64,000 nucleotides of DNA from Myxococcales bacterium (GTDB taxonomy: Bacteria > Myxococcota_A > Polyangia > Nannocystales > Nannocystaceae), in the NCBI GenBank assembly GCA_020633315.1, contig JACKDV010000014.1, positions 62,001-126,000 on the forward strand, in the 5' to 3' direction. The translations under genes and the position numbers were made by a program. Every line of letters starts with the position of its first letter. Within the stretch, counting starts at the first letter, position 1. The notes below the pieces were generated by a model. It was given only the letters and a program-made list of their open reading frames with translations. It had not been told where the DNA came from and did not search any database. Of the stretch, positions 27,966 to 36,784 are shown one piece after another.

Positions 27966-28352
27966 TCAGTGGCTTCGCTGCACGCCCAGGGTCGTCGACA
28001 GCTCGTCGATGAAGGCCAGCTCCTCGTCCGACACGAAGCCGTCGGCCTTCGCGATCTCCACCAGGTCTCCCATGATGGCGCTGCGCGTGGCGTCGTCGAC
28101 GTGGTGGCGGAGCTGGTGGGCCTGATCGCGAGCCGCCGCGAGCTTCTGCTCGGCGGAGCCCATGGTCTTGTACAGGTCGACGATCTGCCGCAGCACCAGC
28201 GCGATCGTCTCCTGCGGCAGCGAGGGCACCCGCTCGTGGACCCTGGCGGCCAGCGTCCGCATCTCCTCGGGGGTGAGCACGCCGTCGGTGACGTGACCGA
28301 AGGTGAGGTAGAGGAACGCGAGGGCTTGGGCGAGCTGAACCTGATCGCTCAT
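27966..28352 (-). CDS. TerB-like small protein
   Basis: 128 residues, all helical. The N-terminal VQLAQALAFLYLTFGHVTDG and the C-terminal IMGDLVEIAKADGFVSDEEL match the TerB-type domain, in which acidic residues (here D-G-x-x-S-x-E-E) may bind metal. TerB proteins occur in tellurite resistance and in many uncharacterised stress settings. No other ter genes are near, so no stress role can be claimed. Confidence 0.75.
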   Translation of the reverse strand: MSDQVQLAQALAFLYLTFGHVTDGVLTPEEMRTLAARVHERVPSLPQETIALVLRQIVDLYKTMGSAEQKLAAARDQAHQLRHHVDDATRSAIMGDLVEIAKADGFVSDEELAFIDELSTTLGVQRSH

Positions 28353-28388
28353 GATCCACCCCCACCATAGCGCGGAGCCGCCGCGGCG

Positions 28389-29339
28389 TCAGCGATCCCG
28401 CTCCGGTCGCCCGGGCACCGCCGTGACGAGCAGCGTGTGCTTGCCCGTCACGAACACCCGGCGCCGGTGCTGCTGCAGATAGCGACGGTAGTACGCGGCG
28501 TTCTTCACCAGCAGCGACAGGTCGGGCTGGCTGAAGTTGCGCATCTTGGCCCCGTGGAGCACCTCGCCGTCGAGGTAGCTGCAATTGGGGATCCCGATCA
28601 CGATCGAGCCCCGGGGCGTCAGCCGCTGCTGGACCAGGTGCCGCAGCAAGGCGCGATCGTCCACGCCGGGGCTGTGCAGGGTGCCCAGGGCGAGCACCAG
28701 GTCGATCGGCGGCAGCTCGATCGTGGGCAGCGCGGTGAGGTCGGCCACCACGAAGCGGTGGCGCGGCTCGGGGAAGCGCTCGCGAGCCACCGCGATGGCC
28801 GAGGCGCTGTGGTCGACGCCGATGAGGCTCGCCGTCCGCAGCTCGGGGCGCAGCGCCTGCAGCAGCGCCAGCTCGTCGCCGGTGTTGACGCCCAGATCGA
28901 GGATCGTGGGCGCGGCCGGCAGCACGATGCGCTCGAGCGCATCGGCCATGTCGAGCACGAAGCCGGGGTCCTCGGGCTTGGAGATCCGCTGGTAGGCCGA
29001 GCTCGCGCCGTACTTCTCGGTAGGCTCCGTCCCCGCCGCGGGCTCCCAGCGGGCCTCGGGGTCGAGGCGCGTGAAGACCAGCCGCACCCGTCCCTCCCCC
29101 GCCGCTCGCGGCGTGGCCAGGCGCAGCCGCAGGCGCTCGGCGAGGTCCACCCAGCTCCGGAACGGACGGTGGACCGCAGGCATGCCGTCGACCCACACCC
29201 GCTCGCCCGCGTAGAGGCCAGGGCCGAGATCGGGATCGGGCACCACGATCTCGATGGTGCTCGCGCCCGCGGAGATCCGGGCCTGCAGATGAGCGAGGAT
29301 CCCGATCAGGGGCTCGTAGAGGAGCTCAGGTGCCGTCAC
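28389..29339 (-). CDS. Class I SAM-dependent methyltransferase with N-terminal extension
   Basis: 316 residues. Residues about 1-130 are not catalytic and of unknown fold. The methyltransferase domain begins with TILDLGVNTGDELALLQAL, has SLIGVDHSASAIAVARERF for the ribose contact, VVADLTALP and IDLVLALGTLHSPGVDD. The later NCSYLDGEVLHGAKMRNFSQ is unlike common small-molecule methyltransferases. The gene is divergent from the MurE-like gene 131 bases away, so the two could share a control region. The substrate is not known. Confidence 0.82.
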   Translation of the reverse strand: MTAPELLYEPLIGILAHLQARISAGASTIEIVVPDPDLGPGLYAGERVWVDGMPAVHRPFRSWVDLAERLRLRLATPRAAGEGRVRLVFTRLDPEARWEPAAGTEPTEKYGASSAYQRISKPEDPGFVLDMADALERIVLPAAPTILDLGVNTGDELALLQALRPELRTASLIGVDHSASAIAVARERFPEPRHRFVVADLTALPTIELPPIDLVLALGTLHSPGVDDRALLRHLVQQRLTPRGSIVIGIPNCSYLDGEVLHGAKMRNFSQPDLSLLVKNAAYYRRYLQQHRRRVFVTGKHTLLVTAVPGRPERDR

Positions 29340-29470
29340 GGAGATGGCGGCAACGATAGCCGAGCCGAGGGCACCGGTGATCGCATGCTCGATTCCGAGC
29401 AGCCCGACGAGCGATCACGATCGTGACGCGAATGAGGCGGTGGGCACGTATCATTCGTCGTCTTCCAGAC

Positions 29471-30931
29471 ATGGCACGGGTCCTTCCGCTCGGTCGATTG
29501 CTCGCTCACCTCGACGTGGACGTCCCGTCGTCGTTTGCCGCGCGGCCGGTCCGGGCCGTGACGCACTTGGTCGACGAGCTCGCGCTGGACGTGGTCGGGG
29601 TCGGCGTCCACGAGTGGTACGGCGACTTCCACGAGATCGCCCGCGAAGAGGTGGCCGCGGCGTTCGTCGTGGACCGGCCCGTCACCAACCCGCGGGTCCC
29701 GGTGTTCGAGGTCCCCAATGCCAACGTCGCGCTGTCGACCCTCGCCGCCGTGCTCGAGGATCGCCCCGCGGATCGAGTGCCGGTCATCGGGGTCACCGGG
29801 ACCGACGGCAAGACCACCACCACCACGCTGGTCGAGTCGGCGATGACGATGCTCGGCCGCCGGGTGGGACGTCTGGGAACCCTGGGCGCGAGCGTGGCCG
29901 GGGAGCCCCACCCGCTCGGGCGCACCGTCCCCAGCCCGCCCGAGCTCCACGCCCTGCTGTCGACCATGGTGCAGCAGGGATGCGATCTGGCGATCATGGA
30001 GGCGGGCAGCTTCGGACTCCGCTCGCACCGGGTCGACGCCATCGGCTTCCACCTCGGCGTCTTCACCAACCTCACGCGTGACCACCTCGACGTGCACGGC
30101 ACGATGGAGGCCTATGCGGCGGCCAAGGCCCGCCTCTTCGGCGAGCTGCTGCGCCCGCCCGGCGGCTGGCCCCGCGCGCTGCTGTGTGCCGACGATCCCT
30201 GGTGGCCGGCCATGCACCCGCCGGCGGATCGCTGGACCTACGGCTTCGCGCCCGCTGCCGATCTCCGCCTGAGCGACGCCCGTCATGCCATCGAGGGCAG
30301 CACGGCCACCCTCGAGACGCCGGTGGGCACGGCACGCCTGCGCTGCCGCCTGCCGGGCCCGTACAACCTGCTCAACGCCACGGCCGCGGTGGGCATCATG
30401 CTCTCACTCGAGGTCCCCCTCGAAGAGGCCTGCGACGCGGTCGCCCGCGCGACGGGACCCTCGGGGCGGATGGAGGTCGTCCCCAACGATCGCGAGCTGT
30501 CGGTGGTGGTGGACTACGCCCACACGCCCAACGGGCTGCGGACCGTGCTGCGAGCGCTCCGCCCCCTCACGCGGCGGCGGCTGTGGGTGGTGTTCGGCTG
30601 CGGCGGCGACCGAGACCCCGGCAAGCGCCCCGAGATGGGAGGGATCGCCAGCGCCCTGGCCGACGAGGTGGTGCTGACCTCGGACAACCCACGCGGCGAG
30701 TCGGCGCTGGCGATCAACCAGGCCATCGTCGCCGGGATGATCCGCTCGCCGACCCACGTGGAGCTGGACCGCGCGGCCGCCATCGCCTGGGCCCTCGAGC
30801 ATGCGTCGCCCGGCGACACCGTGCTCGTCGCGGGCAAGGGACACGAGACCACCCAGCAGATCGGGCCGCGGACCCACCCCTTCGACGACCGCGACGCAAT
30901 CGCCCACGCCCTGGGCACGACCCCCCGATGA
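29471..30931 (+). CDS. Orphan MurE-like ligase
   Basis: 486 residues, the size of UDP-MurNAc-tripeptide ligase. The central ATPase has VIGVTGTDGKTTTTTLVES (P-loop), NLTRDHLDVHG and AYAAAKARLF with the lysine that is carbamylated in Mur ligases. The C-terminal domain has VVDYAHTPNGL, VFGCGGDRDPGKRPEM and DNPRGE, the DNPR motif that reads meso-diaminopimelate in MurE. The N-terminal UDP-binding domain is strongly divergent: the usual DSR-x-V-x-x-G-D-x-F block is not visible. The gene lies outside any cell-wall cluster. It may act on a different acceptor. ATG 29471 is chosen; a GTG at 29423 is in frame. Confidence 0.85.
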   Translation: MARVLPLGRLLAHLDVDVPSSFAARPVRAVTHLVDELALDVVGVGVHEWYGDFHEIAREEVAAAFVVDRPVTNPRVPVFEVPNANVALSTLAAVLEDRPADRVPVIGVTGTDGKTTTTTLVESAMTMLGRRVGRLGTLGASVAGEPHPLGRTVPSPPELHALLSTMVQQGCDLAIMEAGSFGLRSHRVDAIGFHLGVFTNLTRDHLDVHGTMEAYAAAKARLFGELLRPPGGWPRALLCADDPWWPAMHPPADRWTYGFAPAADLRLSDARHAIEGSTATLETPVGTARLRCRLPGPYNLLNATAAVGIMLSLEVPLEEACDAVARATGPSGRMEVVPNDRELSVVVDYAHTPNGLRTVLRALRPLTRRRLWVVFGCGGDRDPGKRPEMGGIASALADEVVLTSDNPRGESALAINQAIVAGMIRSPTHVELDRAAAIAWALEHASPGDTVLVAGKGHETTQQIGPRTHPFDDRDAIAHALGTTPR

Positions 30932-32178
30932 GAGGACGAACGATCGAGATGGCCACCCCTCCCGAGAACCTGAGCCTGGCCTCCTTCCGCGAGGTGCCCG
31001 GCCTCGGCGCCGACCTCCCCGTGGTCCTCGTGGCCAAGGCGGAGCGCGGCGGCAGCTACCGGCGCGCCCGCTATCGTCGCCAGCGCGAGACCATCCGCCG
31101 CGGCGAGGTCTTTCGCGAGATGCGGCAGTCCCTCGACGGCTTCATCCGCTTCGGCACGCTGCGCAGCTTGCTCGCCGGCGACGACTCCCACCGACTCGAC
31201 GTCGAGGGGCTGGAGCCCTACGAATTCGTCAGCCGGGGCCCGGTGGGGCTGTTCGCCTTCCACGACGACACCGCGATCCGACGCATCGATCTGAGGACGG
31301 GCGAGCCGCTCGGGATCCTCGATCGGGTCGTCTCCCGCGGTCGGACCCTGGGCCTCTACAACGTCCACACCATGGATTTCCACCCCACCGACGAGGACCG
31401 GATCCTGGTGGCGGTCACCGGCCTCGATCGCGTCGTGGAGATCCACCTGCCGACCGGCGAGGCGACCTGGGAGTGGTGCCCGTGGGAGCACGGCATGCAC
31501 ACCAACCAGCACGGCGTCACGCTGATCGACGAGGGGAGCCCGCCTCCTCGACTCGTGGGCGACCCGACGATCGAGCGCCTCGACTTCGAGACCGCCAAGG
31601 CGCGAGTCGAGGCCAATGCCCGCCCCGAGCCCGGGGTGGTGTGGCTGCACGAGGTCGGCCTGCTCGAGGTCCCCGCGCGCCTCGGGCTGCTGACCTGGCA
31701 GCGGGTCAAGCTCATCAACTCCGCCTACTACGCCGAGGGCGGGTCCAAGGTGATGATCACCTTCTGGCAGACCGGCGAGGCGGTGTGGGTCGATCGCGAG
31801 ACGGGCGAGGCGTCGTTCGTCGCCGAGGGGCTGGTGTGCCCGCACAGCCTGCTGCCGGTCCAGGACGGCTACGTCCTGACCGACACCGGCGGCGGCCGGG
31901 TGCTCCACTTCGATGCGTCGCTGCGACCCGACCTCCAGGTGCTCTTCAGCGCGTGCCCACTCCCCGAGGGGACCGCGCCCGACGACCCCGAGTGGGTACA
32001 GAACACGCATCCCCTCACGCAGGACCTGCTGGCCACCTTCGACTTCCGTCGCAGCCGCGTGGTGGTGTGGAGCCTCTGGAGGCGTGAGTACACGAGCTAC
32101 GCCGTCGACCCCGAGTGGGTGCTGCAGTCGATCCAGAGCATCCATCCCTCCAGCCGATCCGCGCTGGGGCTCGGCTGA
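30928..32178 (+). CDS. Beta-propeller protein, arylsulfotransferase-like
   Basis: About 416 residues, overlapping the MurE-like gene as ATGA; an ATG at 30949 with GAGAGGA upstream is an alternative. Blade-like repeats with conserved His/Asn/Trp are seen: LYNVHTMDFHPTDEDRILVA, EATWEWCPWEHGMHTNQHG, VCPHSLLPVQDGYVLTDTGG. The layout recalls arylsulfotransferase/NHL-type propellers, but there is no signal peptide. It is therefore probably cytoplasmic and coupled to the ligase. Function unknown; the pairing is the main clue. Confidence 0.75.
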   Translation: MRGRTIEMATPPENLSLASFREVPGLGADLPVVLVAKAERGGSYRRARYRRQRETIRRGEVFREMRQSLDGFIRFGTLRSLLAGDDSHRLDVEGLEPYEFVSRGPVGLFAFHDDTAIRRIDLRTGEPLGILDRVVSRGRTLGLYNVHTMDFHPTDEDRILVAVTGLDRVVEIHLPTGEATWEWCPWEHGMHTNQHGVTLIDEGSPPPRLVGDPTIERLDFETAKARVEANARPEPGVVWLHEVGLLEVPARLGLLTWQRVKLINSAYYAEGGSKVMITFWQTGEAVWVDRETGEASFVAEGLVCPHSLLPVQDGYVLTDTGGGRVLHFDASLRPDLQVLFSACPLPEGTAPDDPEWVQNTHPLTQDLLATFDFRRSRVVVWSLWRREYTSYAVDPEWVLQSIQSIHPSSRSALGLG

Positions 32179-32192
32179 AGGGAGGGTCTCGC

Positions 32193-34457
32193 TCAGTCTC
32201 GTCGTCGCGGCCATCGCCAGGCCATGATGAACAGCGGGAAGGCCAGCAGCGGCGGCAGCAGGCGCAGCACCTCCAGCGCCACGTCGGTCCAGTCCTTGGC
32301 CTCTGACTCGTCCGCGGGCGGCGGGGGGCTCCGCGGCGGGGGCGGCTCGTCGGTGGGCGCGAGCAGGTCGGGGAACGATGGCTCGGGCAACGACTCCGAC
32401 TCCGGCTCCAGCTCGGGCTCGGGCTCGACCACCGGCGCGGGCACGGGCTCGGGCGGCAGCGGCTCCACGCTACGCTCGCCTCCCAGCTCGCAGTGCACCG
32501 CGAGGCGGCCGGCCTGCGTCGCCCCGGCCAGCGTGGCCGAGCGCGCGGCGATCTCGACGAACTGGTGCCGCCGGCAGGCCTCGTCCTCGCCCAGCGCCCC
32601 GGTGGCCAGCTCGAGCGTGCTCCTCCACTCGCTCTCGTCCTTCGCCAGATCGCTGCCCGGCTGCGGCTCGGTGCGCTCGCGCCCCGCGGCCTGGCGTACC
32701 AGCATCCCGTACGAGGCCACCGCGGCCGAGAAGCGGAAGTCGTCGCTGGTGTCGTCGAGCTCCCGCGCGGCCCCGCCGACCGGCAGGCTCAGCAGCGAGC
32801 TGCGCGAGCCCTTGGGCTGCTTGTAGCGCAGGCTCAGCGTCATCCACGGCGCGCCCTCGTCGGCGTCGGCCCGGGGCACCACCTCGTAGAGCGCCGTGAC
32901 CGTGTGCCCGGCCCCGATCTCACCTGCGTCCTTGGTGTCGTCGGCGAAGTCGGCATGGGCCAGGCGGCGGTTGTCGTAGCCGATGAGCCGGTAGCTCTGC
33001 ACTCGCGCCGGGTCGAGCTCCACCTGGATCTTCACGTCCTTGGCGATGGTGACCAGCGTGGCCCCGGCCTCCTCCACCAGCACCTTGCGGGCCTCCTGCC
33101 GCCCGTCGATGTAGGCGTAGTTGCCGTTGCCCTTGTCGGCGAGCTGCTCCATGGTGTGATCGCGGTGCCCCATGCCGTAGCCGAGCACCGACAGCTCCAC
33201 CCCACCCTTGCGCTGCGCCTCGATCATCCGCACCAGGGCGTCGTGCGACGACAGCCCCACGTTGAAGTCGCCGTCGGTGGCCATGATCACCCGGTTGACG
33301 CCGTCCTCGATGAACGCGGCGTGGGCCAGCTCGTAGGCCTGCTCGATGCCGGCCGCGCCGTTGGTCCCGCCCCCGCTCTGCAGCCCCTCGAGCGCGCCGA
33401 GGATCGTGCCGAGCTGGTCGCCCCTGGTGGGCGGCAGCACCACGCCCGCGCTGCCGGCGTAGGTCACGACGGAGATCCGGTCCTCCGCCCGCAGGGTCTT
33501 GGCCAGCTCGCCCAGCGAGTACTGCACCAGCGGCAGCTTGTCGGCGCTGTGCATCGAGCCGCTCACGTCCACCAGGAACACGAGGTTGCGCGGGGGGATC
33601 TGGTCGAGCGCCAGCTCCTGCCCCTGCAGCCCCACGTGCACGAGCTGGTGCTCGGGGTCCCACGGGCAGGTGCCCACCTCGGCCGTGATCGAGAACGGGG
33701 CCTCCCCCGAGGGCGCGGCGTAGTCGTAGTCGAAGTAGTTGACGAGCTCCTCGATCCGCACGGCGTCGGCGTCGGGCAGCGAGCCGTACTCCATCACGTC
33801 GCGCCGCGTGCTGCTGTACGAGGCCGTGTCGACGTCGATGGAGAAGGTGGAGAGGGGATCGTCGCTCACCCGGATGAAGCGCGAGTGATCGGCCGCATCG
33901 GGGGGCAGCGCGAAGGTGCCGCCGTCGGGCTCGCGATCGAAGCGACCGCCGAAGCCCCGGCCGTAGCCCGAGCCCACGCCACCGCCCTTGCCGATGAGGC
34001 CGGTGGTGCCCAGGCCGATGGTGCCCTCGCCCGTGCCTCCGCCTCCGCGCCCGGTGCCCACCAGCCCCAGGCCGCCCACGCTGAAGGACTCGCCGACCTC
34101 CGAGCCCGTCAGGCCGCCCCACACGTCCTCGGTCGCCGCGTCCTTGGGGCCCTTCATGGCATAGAGGCCGCTCTTCTGCTTGGAGATGGCTCGCCCCATC
34201 TTGCCCTCCTCGCCCCAGTGACGGGTGCCCTGACCGGCGACCTCGTCCAGGTCGAGCTCGTACGCGGGCGGGGCCTCCGACTCCTCGAGCTCGTCGGCCC
34301 GCGTCATCGCGTCCACGGCGGGGGGCGGCCCGTCGAGCAGGCGTGGGAGGTTCAGCGCGACCCCGAGGGCCAGCATGGAGGTGCCGGCGAGCATCAGGCG
34401 GCGCCGGCGGTCGGAGTCACGGAAGGTGGAGAGCTCGTCTTGGTCCGCGCGGGGCAT
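32193..34457 (-). CDS. YfbK-like von Willebrand factor A protein
   Basis: 754 residues. An N-terminal membrane helix (LMLAGTSMLALGVALNLP) is followed by a Gly-rich stretch (about 120-170). The YfbK N-terminal region follows (FSIDVDTASYSSTRRDVMEY, EELVNYFDYDY), then a VWA domain with intact MIDAS DVSGS (LVFLVDVSGSMHSADKLPL), the YfbK C-terminal domain (DVKIQVELDPARVQSYRLIG), a Pro/Glu linker, and a second membrane helix at the end (LLPPLLAFPLFIMAWRW). It is probably anchored at both ends with the VWA domain in the periplasm. Such proteins bind divalent metal and partner proteins; the partner is unknown. Confidence 0.88.
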   Translation of the reverse strand: MPRADQDELSTFRDSDRRRRLMLAGTSMLALGVALNLPRLLDGPPPAVDAMTRADELEESEAPPAYELDLDEVAGQGTRHWGEEGKMGRAISKQKSGLYAMKGPKDAATEDVWGGLTGSEVGESFSVGGLGLVGTGRGGGGTGEGTIGLGTTGLIGKGGGVGSGYGRGFGGRFDREPDGGTFALPPDAADHSRFIRVSDDPLSTFSIDVDTASYSSTRRDVMEYGSLPDADAVRIEELVNYFDYDYAAPSGEAPFSITAEVGTCPWDPEHQLVHVGLQGQELALDQIPPRNLVFLVDVSGSMHSADKLPLVQYSLGELAKTLRAEDRISVVTYAGSAGVVLPPTRGDQLGTILGALEGLQSGGGTNGAAGIEQAYELAHAAFIEDGVNRVIMATDGDFNVGLSSHDALVRMIEAQRKGGVELSVLGYGMGHRDHTMEQLADKGNGNYAYIDGRQEARKVLVEEAGATLVTIAKDVKIQVELDPARVQSYRLIGYDNRRLAHADFADDTKDAGEIGAGHTVTALYEVVPRADADEGAPWMTLSLRYKQPKGSRSSLLSLPVGGAARELDDTSDDFRFSAAVASYGMLVRQAAGRERTEPQPGSDLAKDESEWRSTLELATGALGEDEACRRHQFVEIAARSATLAGATQAGRLAVHCELGGERSVEPLPPEPVPAPVVEPEPELEPESESLPEPSFPDLLAPTDEPPPPRSPPPPADESEAKDWTDVALEVLRLLPPLLAFPLFIMAWRWPRRRD

Positions 34458-34586
34458 CGGGGTCAGGGACAGCGCGATGCGACGAGGGTTCCCGTGGGAG
34501 CGAGATTCGGCGGCCCCCGGCGACCGGGTGCCCTCGCGCGGGACGCGGGGTGGCGCGCGGGCGCGCCTTCTTGCACCCTGCCCCCG

Positions 34587-36722
34587 ATGGCCGACCTTCG
34601 CGAGGTCACCCCCGCCGAGCTCCGCGAGCGCCTCACCACCACCTACGGAGAGGCCGACGCCGAGGGCCCGTGCCGGGCGCTGCAACAGACCGAGGAGCTG
34701 CGCTCGGCCGCGGCCCTGGCCCGCGCCATCGAGGTGGCGATGCTGCTGCTCGATCTGCGGCTGGACGCGCCCACCATCACCGCGAGCCTGCTGCTGGCCG
34801 GGGTGGCCGACGCCAGCGATCCGGGGCCGCTCGAGGAGAGCTTCGGGACCGAGGTCCGCGGCCTCATCGAGGGCGTGGGTCGCCTCGAGCAGATCCAGTG
34901 GGACCACCTCGAGCGCGAGGCCACCGAGAACCTGCGCAAGATGTTCCTGGCCATCGCCTCGGACATCCGCGTGGTGCTCATCGCCCTCGCCGATCGGGTG
35001 CACGCGATGCGCGGGCTCGACGAGCACGGCCGCGAGGACCGGGCCCGCCTCGCCCGCGAGACCATGGACGTGTTCGCCCCGCTGGCCAACCGCCTGGGCA
35101 TCTGGCAGGTGAAGTGGGAGCTGGAGGACCTGGCCTTCCGCGCGCTGCAGCCCGACACCTACCGCGAGATCGGCAAGCTGCTGGCCGAGAAGCGGGCGGC
35201 CCGGCGCGCCGGGATCGACGAGGTGATGGGCGTGCTGCGGGCCCGCCTCGCCGAGGCCGACATCCCGGCCGAGATCATGGGCCGGCCCAAGCACATCTTC
35301 AGCATCTACAAGAAGATGCAGCGCAAGGGCCTGGGCTTCGAGGAGATCTACGACGTCTCGGCGGTGCGGGTGCTCGTGGAGGAGGTGGGCCAGTGCTATG
35401 CGGTGCTCGGCCTGGTGCACGGCCTGTGGTCCCCCATCGCGGGCGAGTTCGACGACTACATCGCCAAGCCCAAGTCCAACTTCTACCGCTCGCTGCACAC
35501 CGCGGTCGTCGGCCCCGGGGGTCGCAACCTCGAGGTCCAGATCCGCACCCGCGAGATGCACGAGCAGAGCGAGTACGGCATCGCGGCCCACTGGCGCTAC
35601 AAGGAGGGCAGCCGCGCCGCCAACCGTCGCTTCGACGAGAAGATCAACTGGCTGCGCCAGCTGATGGAGTGGCAAAAGGAGGTCACCGACCCCGCCGAGC
35701 TGGCCGCCTCGCTCAAGACCGAGGTGTTCCAGGAGCAGGTCTACGTGTTCACCCCCACCGGCGAGGTGCTCGACCTGCCCGCGGGCGCCACCCCCATCGA
35801 CTTCGCCTACCGCATCCACACCCAGGTGGGGCACCGCTGCCGCGGGGCCAAGGTGGGCGGCCAGATCGTGCCGCTGGACTACGAGCTGCAGACCGGCGAC
35901 CGGGTGGAGATCATCACCGCCAAGAACGCCAAGCCCTCGCGCGACTGGCTCAACCCCCACCTGGGCTACGTGAGGTCGGCGGGGGCCCGCGCCAAGATCC
36001 GCCAGTACTTCCGCCAGCAGGCCCGCGACACCTCGATCGCCCAGGGCCGCGAGCTGGTGGACCGCGAGCTCAAGCGCCTGGGCGTGGAGGGCCTGGGGCA
36101 CGACGACGTGGCGACCCTGTGCGGCTACGACGACGCCGCCGAGCTGATGGCCCGACTGGGCTTCGGCGACATCAGCACCCAGCACGTGGCCAGCCGCCTG
36201 CTCGAGGCCGAGCGCGAGCGCAAGCAGGCCGAGGCCCCGCCGCCGCCCTCGCGCGCGCCCAAGCCCACCAAGGCCCCCACCTCGGGGGTGAGCGTGGCCG
36301 GCATCGACGACATCATGAGCAGCCCCGCCAAGTGCTGCCACCCGGTGCCGGGCGACGCCGTGATCGGCTACATCACCCGTGGTCGCGGGCTGGTCGTCCA
36401 CCGCAGCGACTGCCCCAACGTGTCCGGCAACCTCGAGCCCGAGCGGCTGGTGGAGGTGGACTGGGGCGCCAAGTACGGGGACGTGTACCCGGTGGAGATC
36501 GAGGTGATCGCCGGCGACCGGGCCGGCCTGCTGCGCGACATCGCCGACGTGGTGACCAAGGAGGGCGTGAACATGCGCAGCGCCAACGCCTACGAGGGAC
36601 GGGACGACACCTCGATCCTGCGCGCCACCCTGGAGATCCGGCAGAGCGACCAGCTGCTGCGGGTGCTCAGCCGGCTCGAGCAGCTCCCCTACGTCCGCAC
36701 CGCCCGACGCGTGCGGGGCTGA
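34587..36722 (+). CDS. relA: RelA-type (p)ppGpp synthetase with inactive hydrolase domain
   Basis: 711 residues: HD-like domain (about 40-190), synthetase domain (235-350), TGS (384-445), zinc-finger region (SSPAKCCHPVPGDAVIGY) and ACT (about 635-711). The hydrolase signature is lost: the place of HDxxED reads AGVADA in TASLLLAGVADAS. The synthetase domain has SIYKKMQRKG and, before the substrate motif SNFYRSLHTAV, the acidic GEFDDYIAKPK. An ExDD motif here is the mark of monofunctional synthetases, whereas bifunctional Rel enzymes have RxKD. It should therefore make alarmone but not degrade it, so a separate hydrolase is expected elsewhere in the genome. Confidence 0.93.
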   Translation: MADLREVTPAELRERLTTTYGEADAEGPCRALQQTEELRSAAALARAIEVAMLLLDLRLDAPTITASLLLAGVADASDPGPLEESFGTEVRGLIEGVGRLEQIQWDHLEREATENLRKMFLAIASDIRVVLIALADRVHAMRGLDEHGREDRARLARETMDVFAPLANRLGIWQVKWELEDLAFRALQPDTYREIGKLLAEKRAARRAGIDEVMGVLRARLAEADIPAEIMGRPKHIFSIYKKMQRKGLGFEEIYDVSAVRVLVEEVGQCYAVLGLVHGLWSPIAGEFDDYIAKPKSNFYRSLHTAVVGPGGRNLEVQIRTREMHEQSEYGIAAHWRYKEGSRAANRRFDEKINWLRQLMEWQKEVTDPAELAASLKTEVFQEQVYVFTPTGEVLDLPAGATPIDFAYRIHTQVGHRCRGAKVGGQIVPLDYELQTGDRVEIITAKNAKPSRDWLNPHLGYVRSAGARAKIRQYFRQQARDTSIAQGRELVDRELKRLGVEGLGHDDVATLCGYDDAAELMARLGFGDISTQHVASRLLEAERERKQAEAPPPPSRAPKPTKAPTSGVSVAGIDDIMSSPAKCCHPVPGDAVIGYITRGRGLVVHRSDCPNVSGNLEPERLVEVDWGAKYGDVYPVEIEVIAGDRAGLLRDIADVVTKEGVNMRSANAYEGRDDTSILRATLEIRQSDQLLRVLSRLEQLPYVRTARRVRG

Positions 36723-36784
36723 GACGCCGTCTCCGTCCCGGGCCCATCGAGCCCGGCGGCGAGGGTTGGGTGTACCATCGAGCG

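Noticed and set aside
27966..28352. Tellurite resistance locus
   Set aside because: Only a TerB-like domain is present; no terC, terD, terZ or telA is near.
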